From CAZIOH01 sp964540815 (GTDB lineage Bacteria > Myxococcota_A > Polyangia > Fen-1088): a stretch of DNA of 64,000 bases. The notes beneath the pieces were generated by a model that saw only the letters and a program-made list of their open reading frames with translations, did no database searches and was not told the origin of the DNA. A program made the position numbers and the translations under genes. Below are positions 53,258 to 61,329 of this stretch, one piece after another. Location: the NCBI GenBank assembly GCA_964540815.1, contig CAZIOH010000007.1, positions 47,087 to 111,086 of the forward strand. The letters are read 5' to 3'. Positions within the stretch are counted from its first letter, which is position 1. Each line of letters opens with the position of its first letter.

Positions 53258-54117
53258 TGACGCCCAGACGGTCTTGCCTCGAGATCGAGAAGCCGCTCAC
53301 CCCGCCGTCTTCCGTGGTGGTGATGGTCTGTGTGCTGACCGGGGTCTCGGCCTGCTCGAGTGGTGCGCCAGAGACCGGCTACACTCTCATCGATGACATG
53401 GAGGGCACGAGCGGCATCATCGAATGGACTGCCCTGGTCGGAAGCCCGGGCAGCTGGGACTCTTTTTCGGACCAGCCGGGCAGCGTTCTGCCGTTGCCAC
53501 GAGACGAGGGGGGCGTGTGGTCTCAGGATCTGGTGCCAGCTCCGTACCAGACCCGGCCCGGGATCACGAGCACGCATGCAGCCCGCCTTCGAACCACGAC
53601 TCCACTCGTCAACCAATGGGGGGCCGCGATGGGTTTCGACTTCGCGGACCTCCCGACCTTACCGACTTCCTCGACATCCACGGGGCATTCGACGATGTCG
53701 GCGGTGGGCGTCGACTTGACGGCGTTCCGGGGCATCTCTCTGTGGGCAATGGCGTCTGGCACCGGCACGACGACCGTTGACCTAGAGGTCGACGATTCGA
53801 ATACCCACCCGAGCGGCGGGCGTTGCGACCCGACGGCGACCGACAACCCCCGAACCGCCTGCTACGACTCGTTCAGCTTCCCGCTCGACCTCACGGGCAC
53901 GTTCACGCGGTACACCATCGACTTCTCCCAGTTGAAGCAGGCCGCGTTCGGCCATCAGACGATGCCGAGCGTGCTGACCCAGGACAACGTGTACGGAATG
54001 TCGTTCGCCGTCCGTCCCCCCGGCGGCTTCTGCCCGCCCACCACGATGTGCGCAGGAGCACTCCCGACGTTGACGTTCGACATCTGGATCGACGATCTGT
54101 ACTTCGTCCCCAGGTGA
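53257..54117 (+). CDS. lipoprotein with carbohydrate-binding-like beta domain
   Basis: 286 aa, ATG in TAATG with the preceding gene. Lipobox at VLTGVSACSSG. Body: YTLIDDMEGTSGIIEW at the N-terminus, FRGISLWAMASGTGTTTVDL in the middle and LTFDIWIDDLYFVPR at the end, closely parallel to 42727 (IDDMEDG ... ITFWARKG ... FDVWIDDIAF). These shared anchors indicate paralogy of the three lipoproteins. Last gene of the run from 47016. Role as a surface glycan-binding lipoprotein is inferred. Confidence 0.8.
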   Translation: MTPRRSCLEIEKPLTPPSSVVVMVCVLTGVSACSSGAPETGYTLIDDMEGTSGIIEWTALVGSPGSWDSFSDQPGSVLPLPRDEGGVWSQDLVPAPYQTRPGITSTHAARLRTTTPLVNQWGAAMGFDFADLPTLPTSSTSTGHSTMSAVGVDLTAFRGISLWAMASGTGTTTVDLEVDDSNTHPSGGRCDPTATDNPRTACYDSFSFPLDLTGTFTRYTIDFSQLKQAAFGHQTMPSVLTQDNVYGMSFAVRPPGGFCPPTTMCAGALPTLTFDIWIDDLYFVPR

Positions 54118-54254
54118 GGCGCCCTCCGAATACCCATTCCTTCCGTGGCCTCGACGGCGGATCATGGCCGCTGTTTCGCGGGAGGAGGCTTTCGGGGTGT
54201 GCGGCGGCGTGGCCGTCGCACCACGCGGATCCGTCCGCTTCCCAGCCCGGTCGC

Positions 54255-54470
54255 AAGTGCATCACCATTGCCGCCAGCACTTGGTCAATGCCCACCCGCC
54301 ACAGGGGGCGCAGAAGATCCGTCGCCCACATGACCTGATCGGCCAGCGTCGAGACGGCCAGGCTCGTGCCCATCCGCTCAAAGCGCCCCTTCTGCCGATG
54401 CAACGGCAGGCCATCGTCGTACTTGTCGACCACCAGGGATCGAAATCTCCTGAGCCTGCGCCTGAGCAGG
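54255..54470 (-). mobile_element. IS66-family TnpC transposase relic
   Basis: Minus-strand frame reads VVDKYDDGLPLHRQKGRFER then MGTSLAVSTLADQVMWATDL and LLRPLWRVGIDQVLAAM, matching the conserved KY.D.LPLYRQ region and following helix of IS66 TnpC. The DDE catalytic part and the other IS66 genes are absent, so it is a dead fragment between the two arms of the cellulose locus. Confidence 0.65.
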
Positions 54471-54608
54471 ATACATCCCCACGCCGCGCGCCGGGCCAGC
54501 GCCAGAAGTCTGCGCGGGCCCACGCCCCTTGATCGTGGGGCGCAGGCAGAGACTCTGGGCCGGACCGGCGCTCGGGACCTCGCATTTTCGCGGCCCTGGA
54601 TCACGCCA

Positions 54609-56051
54609 TCAAGGCAGCAGCGGAGGATTTGCGTTCCGCGCGAGCTGTAGCGCCTGCTCCGGGAACCACGCGCCGGCCGCCGGGTCGACCAGCCCCCACA
54701 ACGGGTCAAAGTGGATTTGTGCGTCGCCCGTGAGGGCCCAGGGGTTGTAGACCGAGAAGTCCCAGGCGCGCGCCCCGCCCGCGATGTCGCATGATCCGTC
54801 GGATCCAGCCGGAGTCTTCACCCAAAGAACCGCGTCTTCGAGCGGAACGCCCGTGTTCGCTGACGGTCGCAGGCCCAAGCCGGCACCAAAGGCGTTGCAC
54901 CAGCTTCCCGCGTTCAGCCCGGCGATGACGTTCGCCGGCTGGCTGAAAGGCGGGGCCACGAACGGCGCCGTGTCGAGGACACCCTGACCATTGCGGCCGG
55001 TGTCGATGACGAAGTGAGACAGCGCCGCCGGTCCCGCTGGCGGATTGGCCGCATTGTCGACGTTGTCCGCGTACCACTGATCGGTCAGCCCCCATGTTGA
55101 AAAATCGGTGGGCGTGGCCGGAAAGTATTGGCTGGCGCAGTAGTCGTAGTGACCAAGCCGCCAACCGCCTTCCGCGGCATTGCTCGCATAGTAAATGCAC
55201 TTCGAGATCCAGGCGCCGTACTTTGTCAGCTGCGCCGTCGGCTGGTAATTCGACACGTTGACGAACAGTCCCTTGGCGCGCTGGACGCCCGCCTTGACCA
55301 GGCGAGAGGCGGCCTCCCCGACGGGAAGCCAGCTGCTGTGCGTGCCGTCGAGATACACCGAGGCGTTGGGCGCGCTGCCGTTGATGCTGTCGACGGCGTG
55401 GTTCATCTGCGCGTACCGTTCGGTCGGATTCGCGCCCGGGGCGGGAACTAAATTGCCCGAAGCATCCGTCACCGTGGGCTTGCACCAGTCGGCTTGACCG
55501 TCGATGGTCGTGTTGTAAGGGATGATGCCCAGACCGTCGGGCTCGAGGATGACCAGAGCCCTTCCGGAGCCAATGCCTTGGGCGAAGCCGTCGATCCAGG
55601 CGTCGTAGGCGGCCGTGTCGGCCGCGCCTCCTCCTGAGTACTGCGCGCAGTCACGGAAAGGGACGTTGTACGCGACCAGGATGGGGACACGGTGTGCCCG
55701 TGCGGCGTGCGCCATCGTATCGTGCACGGCGGCCTCGACCTCGGCGGGCGTGCCTCCATTGAACCACACGGCTTGTGGCGTCGCTTCCATCGCGAACAAC
55801 CGCGAGGCGTCGCGAAAGTGCCGGCCCTTTACCAGATCCTCGATCTGGGCAACGGCCGCGGGAGCGGCCGGCGGAACGTAAAAGCGCGTGTTCGCCGCCG
55901 GATCTCCGGCGCACGGAGCTTGTGCCTCGAGCGCTGCCTCCGTGACGGTCGCCTCCGGCTCCGTGCCCGGCCCCGATGGATCCCCCGCGCACCCCAGCAG
56001 GATCAGCATTTCACACACACAGACACTCCCAACCAACATCTGCTTCTTCAT
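54609..56051 (-). CDS. GH6 family cellulase lipoprotein
   Basis: 480 aa from ATG 56051. Lipobox LILLGCAGD gives a surface or periplasmic lipoprotein. GH6 domain from about residue 45: TRFYVPPAAPAAVAQIEDLV, AYNVPFRDCAQYSGGG (catalytic Asp), LVILEPDGLGIIPYNTT (general-acid Asp), YLDGTHSSWLPVGEA, LWVKTPAGSDGSCD and the end LQLARNANPPL. GH6 enzymes are inverting endoglucanases or cellobiohydrolases acting on beta-1,4-glucan. Highly similar to the ectodomain of the kinase at 48437. A strong sigma54 promoter (56159) and a GGACGTCC element (56286) lie upstream. No CBM is attached. Confidence 0.93.
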   Translation of the reverse strand: MKKQMLVGSVCVCEMLILLGCAGDPSGPGTEPEATVTEAALEAQAPCAGDPAANTRFYVPPAAPAAVAQIEDLVKGRHFRDASRLFAMEATPQAVWFNGGTPAEVEAAVHDTMAHAARAHRVPILVAYNVPFRDCAQYSGGGAADTAAYDAWIDGFAQGIGSGRALVILEPDGLGIIPYNTTIDGQADWCKPTVTDASGNLVPAPGANPTERYAQMNHAVDSINGSAPNASVYLDGTHSSWLPVGEAASRLVKAGVQRAKGLFVNVSNYQPTAQLTKYGAWISKCIYYASNAAEGGWRLGHYDYCASQYFPATPTDFSTWGLTDQWYADNVDNAANPPAGPAALSHFVIDTGRNGQGVLDTAPFVAPPFSQPANVIAGLNAGSWCNAFGAGLGLRPSANTGVPLEDAVLWVKTPAGSDGSCDIAGGARAWDFSVYNPWALTGDAQIHFDPLWGLVDPAAGAWFPEQALQLARNANPPLLP

Positions 56052-56158
56052 TGTTTCCCATCCCTCTCTTGGTTTGACGCGGCACCCGTCGAATGTGAAC
56101 AAACCCGATCCTTCGACGGATTGCTTCCGCCGCGGCGGCCCACGATGACGATGGCCAT

Positions 56159-56174
56159 AGCAACCGCCGCGCCA
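56159..56174 (-). promoter_or_regulatory. predicted sigma54 (-24/-12) promoter of the GH6 gene
   Basis: Minus-strand TGGCGCGGCGGTTGCT matches TGGCACG-N4-TTGCW at all defined positions but one (A to G at the fifth). Invariant GG and GC are correctly spaced. The predicted transcript start is near 56149, about 98 bases before ATG 56051. The activating element at 56286-56306 is about 145 bases further upstream, a normal enhancer distance. Confidence 0.75.
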
Positions 56175-56285
56175 GCGACGACCGACAAAGACAGCGGCCG
56201 AGTCCGGGCACCGTCGAGCGTGAGGAGCCGTAATGTCGCGGAATGGTCGGCGTCCATGTTGGGCTGGTCATCGCGGACGCCGGGA

Positions 56286-56306
56286 CCGGACGTCCGCGAG
56301 ATGTCC
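56286..56306. promoter_or_regulatory. GGACGTCC upstream activating element, copy 2
   Basis: CCGGACGTCCGCG followed by AGATGTCC; identical to 46836-46856 at 19 of 21 positions although the surrounding DNA is unrelated. It contains the perfect palindrome GGACGTCC plus a degenerate second half-site. Proposed binding site of the FHA-sigma54 activator. Confidence 0.65.
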
Positions 56307-56310
56307 GCGG

Positions 56311-57219
56311 TCGCTCGTCGGCAGCGTGCGCGTGGCCTGAGCGGCTTCAGGCGTGCGCGCAACAGGAGCTCGACGTGTCCGGCCAGGATAGGGTCATGTC
56401 TCATCCCGAGGCCCACGGGCCGGATGACGGGGGCGCCCCCATCGCTTCGTGGTCGCAAGCGGCCCACCGCTCGCCGTGGCGATCCGCCATGTCCATCGAA
56501 CGACGAACGCCGCGTCCCGGGCATCGAGGTCAGCGAGAGCTGTGACCGACACAAATGTTTTCACTCCTGCTCGACCGCTGAATGGCACGATATGGGAATG
56601 TGATCCCGTACCCGGCGGTAGCCGGGGCTCCGGCCGTTCCCATGCGGGCAGGAACATGACCGGCCAAGGACTGCGCCCGCTGGCAGAAGCGGATTGGAGG
56701 TCCCCTTTTTAGGCCGACTGCCACCGTCTATGTTGCCGTCCGAAAGGCCTTCCGAAGCCGGCCCAGGCCACGCCGCGGGCCTCCTAACTCGCCCCACGGC
56801 TCGGACCTGTCCGCTCGGAATCACGAGGTCGACGCCCGCGCCCAGGGGGATCTCCGAAGATGGTGTCGACCCGGCTGTGAGGCACCCCGTGCCGCACGAG
56901 GACTCAGCGACGTTGATCTGCCTCGCACTCTACCTGCGACCCGATGGGTCGGCTGGATCGATTGTGAAAGATCGGCGGCGATGAGTCCTGTGATCCTGGC
57001 GCCGAGACTCAATAATCTCTTGGGGACAATGGCCTTGAGATGCGTCCCCTGGATAGCGTTAGCGTGTTGCAGAGCAGGTGCGCTGGCAGGTCCGCTCGCC
57101 GTCCATCTGGGCGTCGAGTTTACCCTCGCCCCTGGGCAGGGCGCCGAAACAGCCGACCTTGGAACACCCACCGCAAGGGTTCGGTTTGTCCGGGTCATCG
57201 AGGACGGTCGCTCCCGCAC
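56311..57219. other. non-coding or decayed stretch
   Basis: About 900 bases. Open frames on both strands are Arg/Pro/Ser-rich and match nothing recognised. The 3' end may contain the degraded N-terminus of the oxidoreductase pseudogene that becomes recognisable at about 57220. Confidence 0.4.
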
Positions 57220-58193
57220 GAGATCAATTGCCCGGTCCCTGGTGACCACGAGGTTCTCGTACGGGTGCATGCTGCAGCCGCGAGCATCGGCGACCACCAC
57301 GTCGTCACCGGGAAGCCCTACGTGGTCCGGCTCAGTCCACATTGCGGCCTGCTTCGACCCCGGAGCCACGTACCGGGTATGGCCCTTTCGGGTCGCGTGG
57401 AGGCTGTCGGGGCGAAGGTGACCACGCTTCAAGCGGGCGACGAGGTCTACGGCGATGCACCGACTGGTGCATTTGCCGAATACGCGATCGTTTCTGCCGA
57501 GCGGCTCGCGCCCAAGCCCGTCAACCTGTCGTTTGAAGAGGCAGCTGCGACCCCATGGGCGGTTACCCCGGTCCAGGCACTGCGCGACGTGGGAGGTCTC
57601 CAGGCCGGCCAGAAGGTATTGATCAGGTATTGATCAACGGCGCCTCAGGCGGCGTCGGGAGCTGGGCGATCCAGCTCGCCAAGGCGCTCGGAGCCGAGGT
57701 GACGGCGGTACGTAGCGGACGCAACGCGGAGATGGTGCGCGCGCTCGGCGCGGATGCTGTCATCGACTACACGAAGGAAGACTTCATGTCGGGTGGAGGC
57801 CGCTTCGATCTGGTCTTTGACACGGTCGGTAACCGCGCGCTCTCGGACTTCAGAAAGGTGCTCTGTCCCACCGGAACCTATGTCTCATGCAGCGGCGGCA
57901 AGTCGACGTTGCGCTGGTTGTTTCGGCTCGCGGCGGTGTCTCTGACGTCACTGTTCACGCGTCAGAGGCTGAAGATGCTCATCGTGTCCCCCAACCGGGC
58001 GGACCTGCTTTCTCTGAAGGAGATCGTCGAGGCCGGAAGGGCGAAACCCGTCATCGAGCGTCGCTACGCTCTGAGCGAGGTCTCGGATGCGCTCCGCCAT
58101 GTCGGCGGGGGACACGCTCGGGGGCAGGTCGTCATCCGGATCGCGGATCAGCCGTCGTCACTCACACAGTCCTTTGGATCGCGATCTTGTTGA
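57220..58193 (+). pseudogene. zinc-type alcohol dehydrogenase/quinone oxidoreductase, frameshifted by an 11-bp duplication
   Basis: MDR-family oxidoreductase. The first frame reads CPVPGDHEVLVRVHAAAASI, VPGMALSGRVEAVGAKVTTL and PWAVTPVQALRDVGGLQAGQ, then ends at a stop after KVLIRY. The second frame carries VLINGASGGVGSWAIQLAKA, GADAVIDYTKEDF and FDLVFDTVGNRAL to the stop at 58193. Deleting one copy of the 11-bp direct repeat at 57615-57636 would join the two frames as GQKVLINGASGG. The extreme N-terminus is also degraded. This class reduces quinones or enones with NADPH; the gene is inactive unless the duplication is a sequencing error. Confidence 0.8.
57615..57636. repeat. 11-bp tandem duplication causing a frameshift
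   Basis: GGTATTGATCA occurs twice in direct succession (57615-57625, 57626-57636). The unit is not a multiple of three and disrupts the oxidoreductase exactly before its cofactor motif. Confidence 0.9.
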
Positions 58194-58275
58194 GAGAGTG
58201 GCGCTGCTCTTGGGCGCTCTTGCGCGAGCGGGTCGCCCAGCTCTCCTCGCTGTGTCTCGAGCCAATGCGCGGCCA

Positions 58276-58510
58276 ATGAGGCATGGTGTCCTTTGGCGTG
58301 GTCGTCGGCCGGGCGCGAAGAATGCGCTCGCCAAGATCTGGAACGCCGAGGCCGAGGACAAGGGACACGGCCAAACGTCTTCGCCGCCGACTGCTGCACC
58401 CAAGTGGCCCAAGGCGGCCGCCAAGATCACCCACGACCTCGACCTGCTGCTGGCCATGTATGATTGCCCCGCCGAACTCTGGATCCATCTGGCCTCGGGC
58501 GGCGCCGCGG
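58276..58510 (+). mobile_element. IS256-family transposase relic
   Basis: Reads RHGVLWRGRRPGAKNALAKI, WNAEAEDKG, then WPKAAAKITHDLDLLLAMYD and CPAELWIHL, matching the C-terminal part of mutator-type (IS256) transposases (GAKNALAKIWNAED, KAVAKITDDLDVLLAFYDYPAEHWIHL). The N-terminal catalytic region is missing and the following NPIEST segment is lost. The Ala/Pro/Glu-rich sequence after it (to 58740) is not recognised. Confidence 0.65.
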
Positions 58511-58898
58511 GAACGGCAGCACCGCGGCCCTCGCCGAGAGCCAGCCCGACTCCGAGCAACCATCCGACGAGGCCGGTGAGGCCCCCCTTTGACCGCTGGC
58601 GCGCGGTGATGACTCGGCGCCGTCCATCGAGAGCAGCGAGGCCGGCCCCGATGCCGGCCAGACCGCCACCGCGAAGGCTGCCCCCCCGAACGAGGAACCC
58701 GCCGCCTGCGTGCGGCCCTGGCCCCTCAGATTAGATTCCGCTGCTCATGGTCGGTCGCCGGCTCGGAATGATGCTGGTTGCCGACGAGCAGCAAGTCCTT
58801 CACCAGATCCCTGCCGCTGTTCTCGCGTAGCATGACCAATATACCAATCGCAGCACCTCGAGCGGCCCCCCAGGTGGACGACAATAGCTGCCTCAGGA

Positions 58899-59252
58899 TC
58901 ACCTGGTCGGGACGAGTCCAAGGAAGAGCTCCAACCCCTGATCGATGGAGATGAGTTCATCGGATGTGAGGCCGCCGAAAACGCGGCGAATACGCCGCTT
59001 GTCGATTGACCGGAGCTGGTCGATCAGCGCGTACGAAACCTTCGTCAGGCCGCTCTTGCCGGGGGTCAGCATTGGATAAAGGGCCCCCTCCCCGGCCGTT
59101 CCAGTTACCGGCACCACCGCTATCAATGGAAAGCGCTGGTCGATGTTCACCGCAGAATCGCTCACCGTGATGCAAGGCCGGACGCCTCGCTGCTCGTGAC
59201 CCACGGTGGGATCGAGCTCGACCAGAACGACCGTACCTCGACCCAAGTTCAC
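58899..59252 (-). CDS. MazF/PemK-family toxin
   Basis: 117 aa from GTG 59252. MazF fold signatures: RGTVVLVELDPTVGHEQRGV and RPCITVSDSAVN, then LIAVVPVTGT and TPGKSGLTKVSYALIDQLRS. These are ribosome-independent mRNA interferases. The GTG shares a base with the stop of the antitoxin gene (TAGTG at 59250-59254), which decides this start over an earlier ATG at 59288 that would overlap the antitoxin by 37 bases. Classic antitoxin-then-toxin order. Confidence 0.88.
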   Translation of the reverse strand: MNLGRGTVVLVELDPTVGHEQRGVRPCITVSDSAVNIDQRFPLIAVVPVTGTAGEGALYPMLTPGKSGLTKVSYALIDQLRSIDKRRIRRVFGGLTSDELISIDQGLELFLGLVPTR

Positions 59253-59557
59253 TACGGATCCTCGGTCCAGCCCTGTCCCTCCACCCAAAGCACCGCCGTA
59301 CCGGCCGACATATCGACCAGCCCTTGATCGTCCGCGGGGATATTCGCGGCCCAGTCGGCGAAGCCAGCCTCGGCGAGCTCGGCGGCTTCAGGGTGCGGCG
59401 CCCTGAGCGAGCGCACCAGGCCCGCCCGGCGACGGCTGACCAGCTCGTGCGCAACCGCCTCGGCTATGAAGCGACTGCGGTTGCGCTCCAAGCGGTCGAT
59501 TCCCTCGAGAAGCTCGACGGGCAAGGTCACGGTAACTCGTTCCGTGGCTGCTGGCAT
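59252..59557 (-). CDS. ribbon-helix-helix antitoxin (MazE-like partner)
   Basis: 101 aa. The N-terminus TERVTVTLPVELLEGIDRLE then NRSRFIAEAVAHEL is a typical ribbon-helix-helix (CopG-like) DNA-binding domain. The acidic C-terminal part (AELAEAGFADWAANIPADDQ) should wrap and block the MazF toxin. Directly coupled to the toxin gene. Autorepression through the ribbon-helix-helix domain is expected for this type; the AT-rich stretch just upstream (about 59560-59590) is the likely operator and promoter. Confidence 0.87.
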   Translation of the reverse strand: MPAATERVTVTLPVELLEGIDRLERNRSRFIAEAVAHELVSRRRAGLVRSLRAPHPEAAELAEAGFADWAANIPADDQGLVDMSAGTAVLWVEGQGWTEDP

Positions 59558-59722
59558 TTTGTATGCTTAGTTATATGATCATATCCTGAAGTAGCAAGCG
59601 CCAAGTGGGAGACCGGCCCACAAGCTAGTCTCTCCCCGATCTTATGCGAGCGAGCGCTCAAGAATCATGAACGCGAACCCTGACGCTCACCTCGATCTGG
59701 CCGACTGCGCCCCTCCAGGTGC

Positions 59723-60007
59723 TCACCCCGCCGGCTCGATGGTCGCGGGCCGGAAGACGAGCACGGCGACGTCGTATCGATAGTCCTCGCCGCCGCAAAG
59801 GACCTCGGTGAGGACCATCGGGCCAAGGGTCCGGCCGGCGATGGTGACCTCGACCGGGGCTCCTCCGACGCGAGGCAAGCAGCCCTCCGCAAAGAGCGCC
59901 AAGACCGACGGCATCATCGCGTACACCGTTGCACTGCCGTCCTCGCCGACCACGCCCCGATGCCTGTCCACGGGGAAAGGATCCGATTGGTTTCCGTGTC
60001 GTCGCAT
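59723..60007 (-). CDS. hypothetical protein, possibly a fragment
   Basis: 94 aa. The segment GEDGSATVYAMMPSVLALFA then VGGAPVEVTIAGRTLGPMVL and EDYRYDVAVLVFRPATIEP has balanced protein-like composition, unlike the Arg/Pro-rich shadows around it. No family recognised and no clear ribosome site; it could be the 3' part of a lost gene. The other DNA between 59558 and 60289 shows nothing convincing. Confidence 0.35.
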   Translation of the reverse strand: MRRHGNQSDPFPVDRHRGVVGEDGSATVYAMMPSVLALFAEGCLPRVGGAPVEVTIAGRTLGPMVLTEVLCGGEDYRYDVAVLVFRPATIEPAG

Positions 60008-60289
60008 CGCAGGATCTCGTTTCTGCGCTGGCCGCCGCCGGCTCGCCGCCGACGGACGGCTCGACTACCACCACACGCGCTACGGTTGGGGGCCCGCTCC
60101 TATTGGGATCGCGGGGTGATCAAGCGGCGACCCTCCGGCACTTCTGTTTCGTGAGGTCGGGCTTCTTGTTCTCGGTCTTCGCCTCTTGATCTTCGCGCTC
60201 GGCGCGCTTGCCCATCTACGAAGCGGACCCCTGCACGTACGACCGGCGCCATGTCGTGGGCATCGATTCGGCGCCAGGTTTCCTTTGCG

Positions 60290-60427
60290 ACGGTGAGCAG
60301 CCTTGAACGTCATGTCTGCGATCGCAGTCTCCGCCTCACCGCGGGTCTCTGCGAACATCACGGCGTGGAGTTGCTCCTCGGCCGCGGCCTGCAGGGCGAT
60401 GGCCGTCCATCTCGCCGGCAGGGTCAA
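60290..60427 (-). mobile_element. possible second IS256-type transposase relic
   Basis: Minus-strand frame reads QAAAEEQLHAVMFAETRGEA then ETAIADMTFKA, resembling the helix before the KxPKA..xL..D segment of IS256 transposases (ALHEIMYAETRAEAEKA). Only about 40 residues remain. Weak evidence. Confidence 0.35.
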
Positions 60428-60589
60428 CTCCGATCCCGAACCCCATATTCAGGCAGGTCCGCCTGGGGAGTGCCGAAGAGCTCGAGGATGCCGAGCAGGC
60501 GCGTTCCGTCGGTGACATTCCAGATCTTGATGCGGCGCTGTGACCTGTTGAGTCGCAGCCGCCTGGGCGACGTGGCTCGACTACCACCA

Positions 60590-60915
60590 CCCGCGTTACG
60601 GCTCGGCCGCCGTGACCGATGCACCGTCGCTGAAATTTCCGTCCGCGATGACCTCCGCGGGTCGAAAAAAAGCGTGCGCTTCATCCCCAGCGGCGAGAGA
60701 ACCCGATTCGCCACCGCTTGACGGTAGCTGACGCCCCCGGCCCTCTCCAGGGCCAGTCCCGCCAGGGCGAAGTTCGGGTTCGCGTAGTTGTAGAAGGTCC
60801 CCGGAGGGTCCATGAAGTACTCGCTCGCGGCGAACGACGGGCTGGTCAGGAACCCCGACAGCGCCCTCTCGGGACCGGGGGCGCTCCGGTGGGATCCGGC
60901 GCGGGTTGGCTGAAT
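60590..60915 (-). pseudogene. serine hydrolase (beta-lactamase family) fragment
   Basis: The frame from about 60915 reads LSGFLTSPSFAASEYFMDPP, then GTFYNYANPNFALAGLALER (YAN motif of class C-type serine hydrolases) and LSPLGMKRTLFFDP. The frame then breaks at a run of seven A (plus strand, 60665-60671); the continuation AEVIADGNFSDGASVTAAEP is found in the next frame. The N-terminal SxxK motif is not visible. It is a middle fragment of an esterase or penicillin-binding-type protein. Confidence 0.6.
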
Positions 60916-61329
60916 TAGGTGGCGAAGTCGCCGACGTCATCGTGGTTGCGCGCCACCCAGGTGTCGAAGAACTCGACGGCACCTTCGTTCCTTGCTCCGG
61001 CACCTGAGACTGACCCGACCCCCGGCCCGTTTGAGCGCACGCATCGGCCGGCGCACCACGCCGAGCGGTGCTGCAGTCGATGCGCGGGCAGATGGCCTCG
61101 TGGACCGACGATCGTGCCTGCCTGTGGGTGTCGGTCTCTGTTGCGCCCAGCCCAACAGCTGTCGTTCGCCAGGCAACGCGCACGGCCTCGGCCGCGCCGC
61201 ATATATGGCGAGTAATCAGTAGGTCAACTTACCAAAAACTTGGCAAGCATCGTGCTTAGCATCCGGGGAACCCGGGGAGCTGCTTCTTCGGGCCGAACCC
61301 CCCTCAGTCAGACACGTGGAGAAAAGACG

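Noticed and set aside
58520..58740. Pro/Ala/Glu-rich frames after the IS256 relic
   Set aside because: Several overlapping low-complexity frames with stops and no recognisable family.
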